64,000 nucleotides of DNA. It comes from Dietzia aurantiaca (GTDB taxonomy: Bacteria > Actinomycetota > Actinomycetes > Mycobacteriales > Mycobacteriaceae). The notes under the pieces were generated by a model. The model saw only the letters and a list, made by a program, of their open reading frames with translations, had not been told where the DNA came from and searched no databases. Every line of letters starts with the position of its first letter. The first letter of the stretch is position 1. The stretch is from the NCBI RefSeq assembly GCF_021033825.1, contig NZ_JAIFXZ010000003.1, forward strand, positions 124,001-188,000, in the 5' to 3' direction. Both the position numbers and the translations under genes were made by a program. Of this stretch, positions 9,478 through 18,546 are shown one piece after another.

Positions 9478-10473
9478 TCAGTTGTCGGTGAGGGGGACGA
9501 TGACGCGGCCGCGCACGGTCCCGTCGAGCAGTGTGTCGGCGACCGGGATGCAGTCGTCCAGGGCGATCTTCTCCGTCATCGACTCCAGCAGGGCCGGGTC
9601 GAGGTCGGTGGCGAGCCGCCGCCAGGCTTCCCGGCGCTCGTCCGCGGGGCACATCACGCTGTCGACGCCGGCCAGGGTGACCCCACGCAGGATGAAGGGC
9701 GCGACGGTGGCGGGGAAGTCCATCCCGGCGGCGAGTCCGCACGCCGCGACCACCGATCGGTACTTCATCTGCGCGCAGACGTTGGCGAGCACTCGGCCGC
9801 CCGCCACATCGATCGCACCCGCCCACTGCTCCTTGGCGAGCGGCTTTCCGGGCTCGGTGAAGTCCGACCGGGGCAGGATCCGGGTCGCGCCGAGTCCTGT
9901 GAGGTAGTCGGCTTCGTCGGGTCGGCCGGTCACGGCGACGACCCGGTAGCCGAGCGCGGCCAGCACGGCGATGGCGACGCTCCCCACGCCGCCGGCGGCG
10001 CCGGTGACCAGGATCTCGCCGGAGTCAGGGGTCACCCCGTGGCGCTCGAGCGCCATGACGCACAGCATCGCGGTGTACCCGGCGGTGCCGATGCTCATGG
10101 CCTGCTCGAACGTGAAGGCCTCCTCGAGCGGGATCAACCATTCGCCCTTCACCCGGGCGTATTCGGCGAGCCCGCCCCAGTGGCGCTCCCCCACGCCCCA
10201 GCCGTTCAGTACGACGCGGTCACCGGGCGCGAAGTCCGGATTCGTGGACTCCTCCACGGTGCCCGCGAAGTCGATCCCGGGCACCATCGGGAAGGACCGG
10301 ACCACCGAGCCCCTGCCCGTGATCGCGAGTGCGTCCTTGTAGTTGAGGGTCGAGCAGGCTACCCGCACGGTCACATCGCCCTCGGGGAGCTGCGCCGGCG
10401 ACACATCGGCGACCTCCGCCGAGTGCCCGCTGACGCCTCCACTGATCAGTACTGCTCTGAAGTTCTCGCTCAT
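9478..10473 (-). CDS. acuI: AcuI/YhdH-type acryloyl-CoA (quinone) oxidoreductase
   Basis: A 331-residue zinc-free medium-chain dehydrogenase. It has the NADPH-binding [10 protein letters not shown] motif near residue 155, the opening [12 protein letters not shown] and the PGIDFAGTV block typical of the YhdH/AcuI family. Characterised members reduce toxic acryloyl-CoA to propionyl-CoA. It overlaps the TetR gene by 4 bp (ATGA) and is followed by the AhpD-like gene. An acuR-like regulator next to acuI is a known arrangement; the true substrate here is not proven. Confidence 0.85.
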   Translation of the reverse strand: MSENFRAVLISGGVSGHSAEVADVSPAQLPEGDVTVRVACSTLNYKDALAITGRGSVVRSFPMVPGIDFAGTVEESTNPDFAPGDRVVLNGWGVGERHWGGLAEYARVKGEWLIPLEEAFTFEQAMSIGTAGYTAMLCVMALERHGVTPDSGEILVTGAAGGVGSVAIAVLAALGYRVVAVTGRPDEADYLTGLGATRILPRSDFTEPGKPLAKEQWAGAIDVAGGRVLANVCAQMKYRSVVAACGLAAGMDFPATVAPFILRGVTLAGVDSVMCPADERREAWRRLATDLDPALLESMTEKIALDDCIPVADTLLDGTVRGRVIVPLTDN

Positions 10474-11132
10474 CGTTGCCTCTCATGGGTGTCGTCGGCG
10501 ATCATCGCCAGGAACTGTTCTGCAAACGTGTCCAGCGCGGCGGGGTCGCGTTCGAGCTTCGTGCGCAGAACGGCCCCCTCCCACCCGATCCAGAAGAACT
10601 CGGCCAGTCGGACGCAATCCGTGTCTGCCGGGATCTCGCCGGCGTCTCGCGCTGCCGTCAGACACCGCGCGGTGCGCGCTTCCCAATCACGGAGAACCGC
10701 GGTGAGGCGGTCCCGGAACGAGGGCGGCAGGGCGCCCATCTCCTGGCCGAGATTGCCGACGAGGCAACCACGCCGGAACCCGTGCCGGGCCATGCCCTGC
10801 CGTGCGTCCGCGATGAACGCGCGGAGGCGGTCCAGCGGGGCGAGTGTCTGGTCCTCGAACCAGCGATCGAGTTTGGCCGCGAAGTAGTCGGCGTACTCGT
10901 CGATCAGGGCGAAACCGAAATCTTCTTTGCTGCCGAAGTAGTAGTAGAACGACCCCTTCGGCACCTCGGCCGCGGTGAGGACCTCCTCGATCCGCACGGC
11001 GCTGAAGCCCTTCTCCGTCAGGATCGCCACGCCCCGGCGCAGCAGCCGCGCCCGAGGGGCATCCGGCTGTGACTGGTCCTTGCGCGGACGACCCCGCCGC
11101 CGCGGCGCCACGACCGTCTCTCCCGTATCCAT
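10470..11132 (-). CDS. TetR-family regulator of the acuI-type operon
   Basis: A 220-residue repressor. The N-terminal helix-turn-helix ([20 protein letters not shown]) follows a basic RRRGRPRKD tail, and the ligand domain carries [12 protein letters not shown], a motif of the YxaF/LmrA/AcuR-like TetR group. It is the first gene of the operon with the reductase. An 18-bp palindrome eight bases upstream is the likely operator. The inducer may be an electrophile or unsaturated acid, by analogy only. Confidence 0.9.
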   Translation of the reverse strand: MDTGETVVAPRRRGRPRKDQSQPDAPRARLLRRGVAILTEKGFSAVRIEEVLTAAEVPKGSFYYYFGSKEDFGFALIDEYADYFAAKLDRWFEDQTLAPLDRLRAFIADARQGMARHGFRRGCLVGNLGQEMGALPPSFRDRLTAVLRDWEARTARCLTAARDAGEIPADTDCVRLAEFFWIGWEGAVLRTKLERDPAALDTFAEQFLAMIADDTHERQR

Positions 11133-11140
11133 GAATTAAT

Positions 11141-11158
11141 TAGTAGACCGGTCGACTA
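11141..11158. promoter_or_regulatory. TetR operator palindrome
   Basis: TAGTAGACCGGTCGACTA is palindromic apart from one base in each half. The core TAGACC/GGTC resembles the boxes of LmrA/YxaF/NemR-type TetR repressors. It lies eight bases upstream of the TetR start codon in an AT-rich stretch likely to contain the promoter. Confidence 0.75.
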
Positions 11159-11201
11159 TTAAAAGTCAAGGGTCGAACCGCAACACCGTGGCGGGGTGAA
11201 C

Positions 11202-11213
11202 GGACTGCAGTCC
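11202..11213. promoter_or_regulatory. Palindrome in the lipase promoter region
   Basis: GGACTGCAGTCC is a perfect 12-bp palindrome just upstream of a possible -10 (TACACT at about 11226) for the secreted lipase gene. It may be a regulator site. No regulator can be assigned. Confidence 0.4.
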
Positions 11214-11271
11214 ACAACGTGCGCTTACACTCCCCACAGCTAGTGATCCGAAACACAAGTCCGGGGGGACC

Positions 11272-12618
11272 GTGCTACTTCGTCGAACCGCGATGCGCGC
11301 AGCCGCATTCGCCGCCGCCATCACCACCACCGTCGCCGGAGGGGCCCTCGTCGCCCCTGCCGCGTCAGCGCAGGGATCGTCCAACGACCCGGCGCCCGCG
11401 TTCTATCAGCCGCCGGTCGACCTCCCCGCGGACAGCGGCGCCCTGATCAAGACGGAGGCGTTCCCGCTCGCCGGCGCCCTCCCGGACGTTCCCGGCTCGG
11501 AGGCCCTCACCGCCGGTGCCGGCCCGCTGTCGACCGACGCGCAGCGCATCATGTACACCTCCGTCGGCTCCCGGGGCCAGCAGATCGCCGTGACCGGCAC
11601 CTACCTGCAGCCGCGGGCCCCGTGGGCCGGCGCCGGTTCGCGACCGCTCGCCGTGATCGCGCCGGGCACGCAGGGGCAGGCCGACCACTGCGCGCCGTCG
11701 AAGACCTTCCAGAACGTGGCCAACGTCCAGACGGATCCGCCCGGCGTCGGGTTCGGCTACGAGATCATCCAGGCCTATGCCCTGCTGGCCCGCGGGTACG
11801 CGGTGGCCGTGACCGACTTCGAGGGCCTGGGCACGCCCGGCCTCCACTCGTATGTGCACCGCGAGGCCCAGGCACGCGCCGTGCTCGACCTCGCCCGCGT
11901 CGCCCCGTCCGTGCCCGGTGCGGACACCGGCCCGAACCCGCGCACGGTGTTCTCCGGGTACTCGCAGGGTGGCGGGGCGGTGGCGGCCGCGGCCGAGCTG
12001 CATCCGCAGTACGCGCCGGAGCTCGACCTGGTCGGGACCGCCGCGGGCTCGCCGCCGGCCGACCTGCTGGCCACGCTCGAGCAGGCCGACGGCTCCGCGA
12101 TCGCGGGCGTGATCGGCTACGCCCTCAACAGCCTCTCCGACGCCTACCCCGAGCTGAGGGAGCGAATGGACGTCCACCTCAGCGACGGAGGCCAGGCGAT
12201 GCTGACCTCGACCGCCGACCAGTGCATCGGCGAGACCGCCGTCCAGTTCTTCCAGCACCGCACCGCCAGCTACACCAGGACCGGCCGACCCGCCGTAGAG
12301 ATCGTCCGCGAGGACCCGGTGGCCATGAAGTACCTGGAGATGCAGCGGGTGGGGCGGTTGAAGCCCACCACCCCCGTGCGCGTGCTCTCGCCGGTCAACG
12401 ACGACGTGGTGCCGGGGCCACAGTCGCAGCAGCTCGGCCGCGACTGGTGCGCCCTGGGCGCCGACGTCGAGATGGTCATCGATCACACGCCGCCGATCGC
12501 CCCCGGCATGGTGATCAACCACGCGACACCGATGCTCGCCGGCCTGCCCGGGACCGTGCAGTATCTGGCCGACCGGATCGACGGGGTCCCCGCGCCCACC
12601 AACTGCGGGACGTACTGA
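11272..12618 (+). CDS. Secreted lipase/esterase (LIP family)
   Basis: A 448-residue exported alpha/beta hydrolase. It begins with a signal peptide (RR, an alanine-rich hydrophobic stretch, cleavage after APAASA). The nucleophile motif is GYSQGG near residue 228, and a late Asp and His (VNDDVVPG, INHATPM) complete a plausible triad. Organisation and length match the secretory lipase family that includes fungal LIP and actinobacterial triacylglycerol lipases. GTG 11272 follows GGGGGGACC; an internal ATG at 11290 is an alternative. A strong hairpin follows the stop. Confidence 0.88.
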   Translation: MLLRRTAMRAAAFAAAITTTVAGGALVAPAASAQGSSNDPAPAFYQPPVDLPADSGALIKTEAFPLAGALPDVPGSEALTAGAGPLSTDAQRIMYTSVGSRGQQIAVTGTYLQPRAPWAGAGSRPLAVIAPGTQGQADHCAPSKTFQNVANVQTDPPGVGFGYEIIQAYALLARGYAVAVTDFEGLGTPGLHSYVHREAQARAVLDLARVAPSVPGADTGPNPRTVFSGYSQGGGAVAAAAELHPQYAPELDLVGTAAGSPPADLLATLEQADGSAIAGVIGYALNSLSDAYPELRERMDVHLSDGGQAMLTSTADQCIGETAVQFFQHRTASYTRTGRPAVEIVREDPVAMKYLEMQRVGRLKPTTPVRVLSPVNDDVVPGPQSQQLGRDWCALGADVEMVIDHTPPIAPGMVINHATPMLAGLPGTVQYLADRIDGVPAPTNCGTY

Positions 12619-12646
12619 CGGAGCCACCGCGCCGCCGGCCCACCTC

Positions 12647-12709
12647 CATCGAGAAGAGCGTTTCGCACACCCCCTCTCGGGAAACGTGTGCGGAACGCTC
12701 TTCGCGATG
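12647..12709. terminator. Long imperfect hairpin after the lipase gene
   Basis: GAAGAGCGTTTCGCACAC (12653-12670) pairs with 12686-12703 over 18 positions with one wobble, and CATCG/CGATG extends the stem past one mismatch. The loop is 15 bases. There is no U tract, which is common for actinobacterial terminators. The length and symmetry are greater than usual. Confidence 0.65.
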
Positions 12710-12761
12710 CCCGGGCGGGCGACTGGCGGGCGCGGGCGGGGGCGGGCGGGGGCGCCGACTC

Positions 12762-12780
12762 CGCAACGTAGTTGCGCAAC
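12762..12780. promoter_or_regulatory. Probable MarR operator
   Basis: CGCAACGTAGTTGCG (12762-12776) is a perfect inverted repeat that overlaps the palindrome GTTGCGCAAC (12771-12780). It is followed by TTGGTTGTAC, 20 bases before the MarR start. The position suggests autoregulation of the MarR-MFS pair. Confidence 0.65.
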
Positions 12781-12800
12781 TTGGTTGTACAGTTGGGCGG

Positions 12801-13298
12801 GTGACCCTCCCCTCCGACCCGGATTCGCCCGCCGACCCCGCCGCACTGGCCGCGGAACTGCGCGATGCCCTGCGCCCACTGTGGAGACGGTTCAACGCCC
12901 ACCGCACCCTGTCGCTCGGCAAGGTCGGCATCCTGTCGCACCTCGCCGGCCGCGGCCCGCTGACGGCGACCGACCTGGCGGGCCTCGAGCGGATCAGCCA
13001 CCAGGCGATCGCCAACGCAGTTCGCGAGCTCGAGGAGCTCGGCCTGATCCGGCGCAGCCCGGATCCGGACGACGGCCGCCGCGTCCTGGTCCAGCTCACC
13101 GACTCCGGCCGCGAACGACTTCGCGCCGAACAGACCGCCGGGCAGGACTGGCTGGCCCGCTCGGTCGCCGACCATCTCGACGACGCCGACCGCGCCACCA
13201 TCGCCGCCGCGATCCCGCTGCTACGCCGGCTGGACGCGGACGCCCCCGGCGCAGCGGACGCCCCCGATGCCGCCGACTCCCCCGGCGCCCGGCGATGA
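12801..13298 (+). CDS. MarR-family transcriptional regulator
   Basis: A 165-residue winged-helix regulator. The DNA-binding region (ISHQAIANAVRELEELGLIRR) and beta-wing (DPDDGRRVLVQLTDSG) are canonical for MarR. GTG 12801 directly follows the inverted-repeat operator. It overlaps the MFS exporter gene by 4 bp (ATGA), so it probably represses that pump and releases on binding a small aromatic or drug-like ligand. The last 20 residues are an Ala/Asp/Pro-rich tail of ADAPGA-like repeats outside the fold. Confidence 0.9.
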   Translation: MTLPSDPDSPADPAALAAELRDALRPLWRRFNAHRTLSLGKVGILSHLAGRGPLTATDLAGLERISHQAIANAVRELEELGLIRRSPDPDDGRRVLVQLTDSGRERLRAEQTAGQDWLARSVADHLDDADRATIAAAIPLLRRLDADAPGAADAPDAADSPGARR

Positions 13299-14722
13299 CC
13301 GCCGTCGACCGCCGCCCCGCGCCCCGCTGGTTCGTCCAGGCCCTGGTGTACGCCGCGCTGACCAGCTCGGTCGTCAGCTCACTCGGCATGCTGCTGGTGC
13401 CGTCGGTGGCGACCCAGTTCGACATCCCGGTCAGCCAGGCGCAGTGGATGCTCACCGTGAACCTGCTGGTCGGCGCGGTGTCGACCCCGGTCATGGGTCG
13501 CCTCGCCGACGGCCCGCACACCCGGCGACTGCTCCTGATCAGCCTGGCCGTGATCTTCGTCGGCTCCGTCGTCGCCACGGTCGCGACGAACTTCACGGTG
13601 TTCCTCCTCGGCCGCGCGCTGCAGGGGCTGCTGTACGGGACGGTGCCGGTCACCATCGCCCTGGCCCGCCGGCACATGAGCTTCGCCGACTCACAACCCG
13701 CGATCTCGACCCTGTCGGTGACCGTGTCGATCGGCCTGGGACTGGGCTATCCGCTGACCGGGGTCCTCGCGGCGACGTTCGACCATCGTGCCGCGTTCGC
13801 GTTCGCGGCCGCCTTCGTCGTCACCGCCGCGGTCGGGGTGTGGCGCTTCGTGCCCGGCGGCCCCGACCCCCTCGCGCCTCGGACACCGTTCGACCTGCGC
13901 GGCGCGATCCTGCTGGGCGTCGGGCTGGCCGCGCTGGTGCTGTGGATCTCCGAGGCGCAGGACTGGGGTTGGGCCGCGCCGGCCACGCTGGCGGTGCTCA
14001 CCGTGGCGCTCGTCGCCCTGGTCGCGTGGGGCCTGCACAGCGTCCGGACCCCGCATCCGCTGGTCAACCTGCGGGTCGTGCGCACCCCGGAGGTGCTGCT
14101 GGCCAATGCCACCGCGATCGGCCTCGGGGTGGCCATGTACATCGGGTTGTCCATCGCCAGCCTCGTCGCGCAGGCGCCCACCTCCACCGGCTTCGGCCTG
14201 TCGGTGCCCCTGATGTGGGCGGGCTTCATGATGGCCCCGCTGTCGATCGGCAGCCTGACCGCCAACCGCTCGGTGCGCGTGCTCTCCCGCCGCGTGGACA
14301 TGGCGGTGTTCCTGCCGGTCGGTGCCGCGGTGATGACGGCCGCGTCGGTGCTGTTGTGGCTCAACCACGACCACATCTGGTCCCTCGCCCTGGGAATGTT
14401 CCTGTTCGGCGTGGGGATCGGCTCGGGCTATGCGGCCATGCCGGCGCTGATCGCCCGCAGCGTGGCGGTGCATCAGCTCGGCAGCGCGGTGAGCTTCAAC
14501 CAGGTGCTGCGCACGGTCGGCGGTGCGTTCGGCGCCGCCCTCTCCGCCGCGGTGCTCGCCGCCCACCCGTCGGATTCGACCTACTCGACCGACGAGGGCA
14601 TCACCGTCGCGTTCGGCGTGGGGGTGGTGTGTTGCGTGGTGGTGACGGCAGCGCTGCTGGTCCACGCGGCTGTCGGACGACGACGAGGACGACGACGAGG
14701 ACGACGACGAGCCCGCCTGTAG
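13295..14722 (+). CDS. MFS multidrug exporter (DHA2-like)
   Basis: A 475-residue polytopic membrane protein with about 12-14 helices. The family signature after helix 2 is GRLADGPHTRRLL, and the helix 4 and 5 motifs (LGRALQGLLYG, GLGLGYPLTGVLA) fit drug:proton antiporters. It probably exports toxic compounds sensed by the upstream MarR protein, with which it is translationally coupled. The C-terminus is RRRGRRRGRRRARL, encoded by three perfect 12-bp repeats. This cationic tail is unusual and probably arose by repeat expansion. Confidence 0.88.
   Translation: MTAVDRRPAPRWFVQALVYAALTSSVVSSLGMLLVPSVATQFDIPVSQAQWMLTVNLLVGAVSTPVMGRLADGPHTRRLLLISLAVIFVGSVVATVATNFTVFLLGRALQGLLYGTVPVTIALARRHMSFADSQPAISTLSVTVSIGLGLGYPLTGVLAATFDHRAAFAFAAAFVVTAAVGVWRFVPGGPDPLAPRTPFDLRGAILLGVGLAALVLWISEAQDWGWAAPATLAVLTVALVALVAWGLHSVRTPHPLVNLRVVRTPEVLLANATAIGLGVAMYIGLSIASLVAQAPTSTGFGLSVPLMWAGFMMAPLSIGSLTANRSVRVLSRRVDMAVFLPVGAAVMTAASVLLWLNHDHIWSLALGMFLFGVGIGSGYAAMPALIARSVAVHQLGSAVSFNQVLRTVGGAFGAALSAAVLAAHPSDSTYSTDEGITVAFGVGVVCCVVVTAALLVHAAVGRRRGRRRGRRRARL
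14675..14710 (+). repeat. Three perfect 12-bp tandem repeats
   Basis: The unit GGACGACGACGA occurs three times head to tail at the 3' end of the MFS gene, adding Arg/Gly residues to the protein tail. It belongs to the same GAC/CGA/ACG trinucleotide pattern found throughout the window. Confidence 0.9.
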
Positions 14723-14727
14723 CCCCA

Positions 14728-14746
14728 CGCCCCGCATCTGCGGGCG
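14728..14746. terminator. Small GC hairpin between MFS and YhhN genes
   Basis: CCCGCA (14731-14736) and TGCGGG (14739-14744) form a tight stem 10 bases after the MFS stop. It might attenuate read-through into the next gene. The loop is only two bases, so the assignment is weak. Confidence 0.3.
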
Positions 14747-14760
14747 ATACCGTTCACCGC

Positions 14761-15456
14761 ATGCGTCTGCTGAGCTGGATCCCCGTCGTAGTCGTGACCC
14801 TGGCCCACCTGATCGCGCTGGTGGCCGATGCGACGACCGCGGCCGCGTGGACACAGGTCCTGCTCATGCCGGCGCTGGCGGTGGCGCTGTTGACGTTGCC
14901 TCGCGACGACCGCGGGCCCGCCTGGCCGTGGGCCCTGGGCGCGTTGGCCGGCAGCTGGGTGGGCGACTCGCTGCCGCGGGTCATGCCGGAGGACGCGACG
15001 TTCCTGGCGATGGTCGGCGGCTTCGCGGTGGCGCAGGTGCTGTGGATCGTGGCCTTCACCCGCGTCGAGCGGGGCCGCCCGCCGATGGCGTGGACGCTGC
15101 TGCTCGTGGTTGTCGCGGCCGCGCTGCTCGCGGTCACGGTGCCGTCCGCGGGGATGCTCGCCCCGGCCGTCGTGGTCTACGGACTGCTGCTGCTCGCGGT
15201 GGCGTACCTGGCGGCGAGCCACGGCTGGGTGGGCGGCCTCGGCGGCGCGCTGTTCGTGCTCTCCGACGGGCTGATCGCCCTGGGCGCCTTCCGGCCGGAA
15301 CTGGTCGACTGGCCGCAGCGCGATCTGGTGGTGATGGCCACCTACGTGGCGGCGCAGGCCCTGTTCGTGGCGGTCATCCTGCTCACCCGCTCGCCCGACC
15401 GCACCGCCGGCCGCTCACCACTGCGCCGAGACCGACCCGAACCCGTCACCAGCTGA
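14761..15456 (+). CDS. YhhN/TMEM86-type membrane protein (lysoplasmalogenase family)
   Basis: A 231-residue integral membrane protein with about eight hydrophobic helices. The paired motifs SWVGDSLPR and GGALFVLSDGLIALG match the YhhN family, whose animal members (TMEM86) hydrolyse the vinyl-ether bond of lysoplasmalogens. Bacterial substrates are largely unproven. The ATG follows the MFS gene by 38 bases. Its end overlaps the convergent hydrolase gene by 11 bases. Confidence 0.8.
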   Translation: MRLLSWIPVVVVTLAHLIALVADATTAAAWTQVLLMPALAVALLTLPRDDRGPAWPWALGALAGSWVGDSLPRVMPEDATFLAMVGGFAVAQVLWIVAFTRVERGRPPMAWTLLLVVVAAALLAVTVPSAGMLAPAVVVYGLLLLAVAYLAASHGWVGGLGGALFVLSDGLIALGAFRPELVDWPQRDLVVMATYVAAQALFVAVILLTRSPDRTAGRSPLRRDRPEPVTS

Positions 15457-16831
15457 CGCGCTCCGGCCGGGCGTCGGCGAGGATCTCCTCGCGGTCGTCG
15501 GCCAGCAGAAACCCCTCCGCGATCAGCCGGTCGGTGGCCTCGGCGTAGGCGGCCAGGTACTGCGCCCGGCTCTCCCACCGATCGCGCAACTCCTGCTCGT
15601 CCACCTCCAGCGTCCGGCCCAACAGCATGCACATCGGCTGCGCATCCCGATCCGGCTCGCCGGTCAGATGCTCGACCGGAGCGTCGACCACCGGGGTGCG
15701 CACGCCGCCCCGACTGTTGCCGAGCGTCCCGGTGACGGGATGGCGAGTGGTGGCGTTGTCGTCGTCGTCGATCTCTACCGGCGGCGCGGCGGGTGGGCGC
15801 GCTCCCCCGCCAGCCCACGACACGAGGTGGCGCAGCCCGGCCCGCAGGACGAACACCTGTTGGCCGGAGTTGATCGGGCCGTGGCAGTCGACGAACTGCG
15901 CGAACTCGCCCAACTGGTACAGGTCCGCGTGCGCCTGACCGGCGATCTCCCACGTGGTGACCCACTCCGAATCGGGCTGGCGCGCCGGCAGCGAGCCGAT
16001 CATCCCGATGAGATCGCCCTCCGCCTGCACGAGCAGCACCGGCACGCCGACGTCCTCGCGCAGTCGCGCCGGACCCGCACTGAGCGCCGCCCGGATGTCG
16101 GCACCGCGGCCGCGGTCGTCGAACGGCAGGAAGCCGGCTCCACGGCTGTGGAGGAGGAAGGCGTCGAACACCCCGGCGCGGGCGTGCACGCCGTTGACGT
16201 ACGAGGTCAGCGCGAACGCCGACTGCGACTCGCCCACCGCGATCACCCGATGCGGCCGCAGGTCGCCGAGAGGACCCGCGGGCGCGGCTCCGGCCTGCGG
16301 ATCGCGCGCGTACCGGCCGACCTGCGTGATGATGTCGTAGGCGTAGGCGTCGCCGGGGTGGTGCAGGTCGCCGTACCGCTCGGGTCGGGTCGCGCGCAGC
16401 CCCTGTGTCTGGCCGCCCATCCCCACGGCGGCGTCGCCACCCTCGACCGCGATGAACTGCGCGGACACACCCACCCACGCGTGCCCGGCGCGCAGGATCT
16501 CGTCGGCGAGGTAGGTGAAATCGGGGGCGGCGTCCTGGCCGCCACTGACGTTGAGCCACTCCACCAGCACCACGCCGCTGAACGCCGCCGGGTCGGCCGG
16601 GCGGCGCACGAGAGCGCGGGTGGCATACGGCGCGGTGTCGGCATCGGTGAGCTCGAACCGGCCGTCAGCCGGAGTGACCGTCGCGTCATAGGAGGCGGCC
16701 TCGCCGGACACGGCCCACTCCGACTCGACGAAGCCGGCGGCGGCCAGGTCGGCGGGCGCCCGGCCGGTCATGGGCGGGAACGGCCTGCCCTCGGTGAGTT
16801 CGGTGAACGTCGCGCGCGCGGAGTCAGCCAT
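15446..16831 (-). CDS. Alpha/beta hydrolase domain-containing protein
   Basis: A 461-residue protein of the actinobacterial alpha/beta hydrolase domain family (large esterase-like proteins without a signal peptide). The nucleophile elbow is GESQSA near residue 205, and conserved blocks include LVEWLNVSGG and HPGDAYAYDI. ATG 16831 is the natural start; the much longer open frame is a shadow of fadD. A DDDDN run at about residue 350 comes from a copy of the dispersed GGCGTTGTCGTCGTCG motif. It is divergent from the FadD ligase, with a CRP-like site between them, so a role in ester or lipid catabolism is plausible. Confidence 0.8.
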   Translation of the reverse strand: MADSARATFTELTEGRPFPPMTGRAPADLAAAGFVESEWAVSGEAASYDATVTPADGRFELTDADTAPYATRALVRRPADPAAFSGVVLVEWLNVSGGQDAAPDFTYLADEILRAGHAWVGVSAQFIAVEGGDAAVGMGGQTQGLRATRPERYGDLHHPGDAYAYDIITQVGRYARDPQAGAAPAGPLGDLRPHRVIAVGESQSAFALTSYVNGVHARAGVFDAFLLHSRGAGFLPFDDRGRGADIRAALSAGPARLREDVGVPVLLVQAEGDLIGMIGSLPARQPDSEWVTTWEIAGQAHADLYQLGEFAQFVDCHGPINSGQQVFVLRAGLRHLVSWAGGGARPPAAPPVEIDDDDNATTRHPVTGTLGNSRGGVRTPVVDAPVEHLTGEPDRDAQPMCMLLGRTLEVDEQELRDRWESRAQYLAAYAEATDRLIAEGFLLADDREEILADARPERVSW

Positions 16832-16912
16832 ACCTGCGATTGTGCCTGTTGGTGAGTCGTCCAGTCCGCGTTTGCCCGGGCCCGCTGCGTTCGGCCCGTG
16901 CGCTTCGCTGTA

Positions 16913-16928
16913 TGTGGTTACCGTCACA
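16913..16928. promoter_or_regulatory. CRP/GlxR-like site before fadD
   Basis: TGTGG-TTACCG-TCACA matches the TGTGA-N6-TCACA consensus with one mismatch. It ends two bases before the FadD start and lies between divergent genes. Binding there would block fadD initiation or serve the hydrolase promoter. Confidence 0.5.
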
Positions 16929-16930
16929 CC

Positions 16931-18505
16931 ATGACTGATCGCGGATACGGTTCCTGGCTCACCCAGCACGCGCTGCGCAACGGACAGCGGACGGCACTCG
17001 TCGACGACGTCGGCGGCGCCGTGACCACCTACTCCCAGCTCGAGACGCGGACCAACCAGCTCGCCGCAGCCCTCGATGCGAACGGGGTCCAGCGCGGCGA
17101 CCGCGTGGCGATGCTCCTGCTCAACAGCCCGCAGATGATGGAGATCTATTTCGCGGTGGCCAAGCTGGGCGCGATCGCGGTGCCCGTCAACTTCCGCCTC
17201 CACGCCTCGGAGGTGGCCTACGTGCTGGAGGACTCCGGGTCGTCGTTCCTGTTCCACAGCACCGCATTCGCCGAGCTTGCTGCCGGCGCTACCGCCGACA
17301 ACCGGCGGATCCAACGCTCCGTGACGGTGCCGACCCTCGCAGAGCGCGCCACCACCTCGGGGGGCGGCAGCGCCGGCGACTACGAGGAGTTCCTCGCCGG
17401 TGGGTCGCCGGAGCGGGTGGAGCGCGAGATCTCCCACGACGACATCTGCGTGCTCATGTACACCTCGGGCACCACGGGCCGCCCGAAGGGCGCCATGCTC
17501 ACGCACGGGAACTTCTTCTACAACGCGGTCAACGGGATGGGGTTCGACTCGGGCCTCGGTCGCACCGACATCACCATCTCCGCCGCGCCGCTGTTCCACA
17601 TCGGCGCCCTCGGCGTGCACACTCTGCCATTCCTGTTCATCGGCGCCCAGGTGGTGATCACGGAAGCCTTCGCGCCCGATGCCTGGCTCGAGGCGGTCTC
17701 CCGGCACAGGGTGACCAAGGCGTTCCTCGTCCCCGCGATGTGGGCGGCCGTCGCCCAGTCCGGGGCGCTCCAGACCGCGGACCTGTCCACGCTGCGCTCC
17801 GGCATCAGCGGCGGGGCGCCGTGCCCGATCACGGTGATCACCGCCCTGCGGGAGGCCGGCATGGAGTTCACCGAAGGGTTCGGGATGACCGAGACCGCCC
17901 CCATCGCGGCCTGCCTCCAGCCGGAGGACGTCGTCGCGCACGCCGGCTCCATCGGCCGGCCCGCGCAGTTCAACGACTTCCGCATCGTCGACGAGGAGGG
18001 CGTGCAGGTACCGACCGGTGAGGTCGGCGAACTGTGCGTCCGCGGACCCAACGTGTTCATCGGCTACTGGAACAAGCCCGACGAGACCGCCAAGGCGCTG
18101 CGGAACGGCTGGTTCCACACCGGGGACCTGGCCCACGTCGACGAGGAGGGCTTCTACACCCTGGTGGACCGCAAGAAGGACATGGTCATCACCGGCGGTG
18201 AGAACGTCTACCCCATCGAGGTCGAACAGGTGATGTACCAGCATCCGGAGGTTCGCGAGGTGGCGGTCATCGGCGTGCCCGACGCGAAGTGGGGCGAACG
18301 GGTGATGGCGGTGGTCGTCCGCACCGAGGGGGCGAGCGTCGACGCCGACGGGCTGCGGCAGTGGACCCGAGGCCGCATCGCCCATTTCAAGGCGCCGTCC
18401 GAGGTCTTGCTGGTCGACGAACTCCCCAGGACCGCCACAGGCAAGCTCCTCAAGCGCAACCTGCGGCAGGAGCTGGGCGGGCCGGACGCGGCGGTCAGCC
18501 GCTGA
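16931..18505 (+). CDS. Long-chain fatty acid-CoA ligase (FadD type)
   Basis: A 524-residue ANL-superfamily ligase that activates a carboxylic acid to acyl-CoA via acyl-AMP. Motifs in order: P-loop YTSGTTGRPKG near residue 178, EGFGMTETAP, GWFHTGDLAHVDEEG, DRKKDMVITGGENVYP, and the catalytic Lys in RTATGKLLKR near the C-terminus. The exact substrate cannot be read from the sequence. It stands as a single gene divergent from the hydrolase. No ribosome site is evident, so the mRNA may be leaderless. Confidence 0.9.
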   Translation: MTDRGYGSWLTQHALRNGQRTALVDDVGGAVTTYSQLETRTNQLAAALDANGVQRGDRVAMLLLNSPQMMEIYFAVAKLGAIAVPVNFRLHASEVAYVLEDSGSSFLFHSTAFAELAAGATADNRRIQRSVTVPTLAERATTSGGGSAGDYEEFLAGGSPERVEREISHDDICVLMYTSGTTGRPKGAMLTHGNFFYNAVNGMGFDSGLGRTDITISAAPLFHIGALGVHTLPFLFIGAQVVITEAFAPDAWLEAVSRHRVTKAFLVPAMWAAVAQSGALQTADLSTLRSGISGGAPCPITVITALREAGMEFTEGFGMTETAPIAACLQPEDVVAHAGSIGRPAQFNDFRIVDEEGVQVPTGEVGELCVRGPNVFIGYWNKPDETAKALRNGWFHTGDLAHVDEEGFYTLVDRKKDMVITGGENVYPIEVEQVMYQHPEVREVAVIGVPDAKWGERVMAVVVRTEGASVDADGLRQWTRGRIAHFKAPSEVLLVDELPRTATGKLLKRNLRQELGGPDAAVSR

Positions 18506-18546
18506 CCGCACCCTGCTCGCCTCCGGCCGGGTCCGCCGCACCGGCC

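Noticed and set aside
14674-14711. CRISPR or VNTR-type array at the repeat
   Set aside because: Three short units without spacers, inside a coding region, are not a CRISPR array. It was kept as a tandem repeat.
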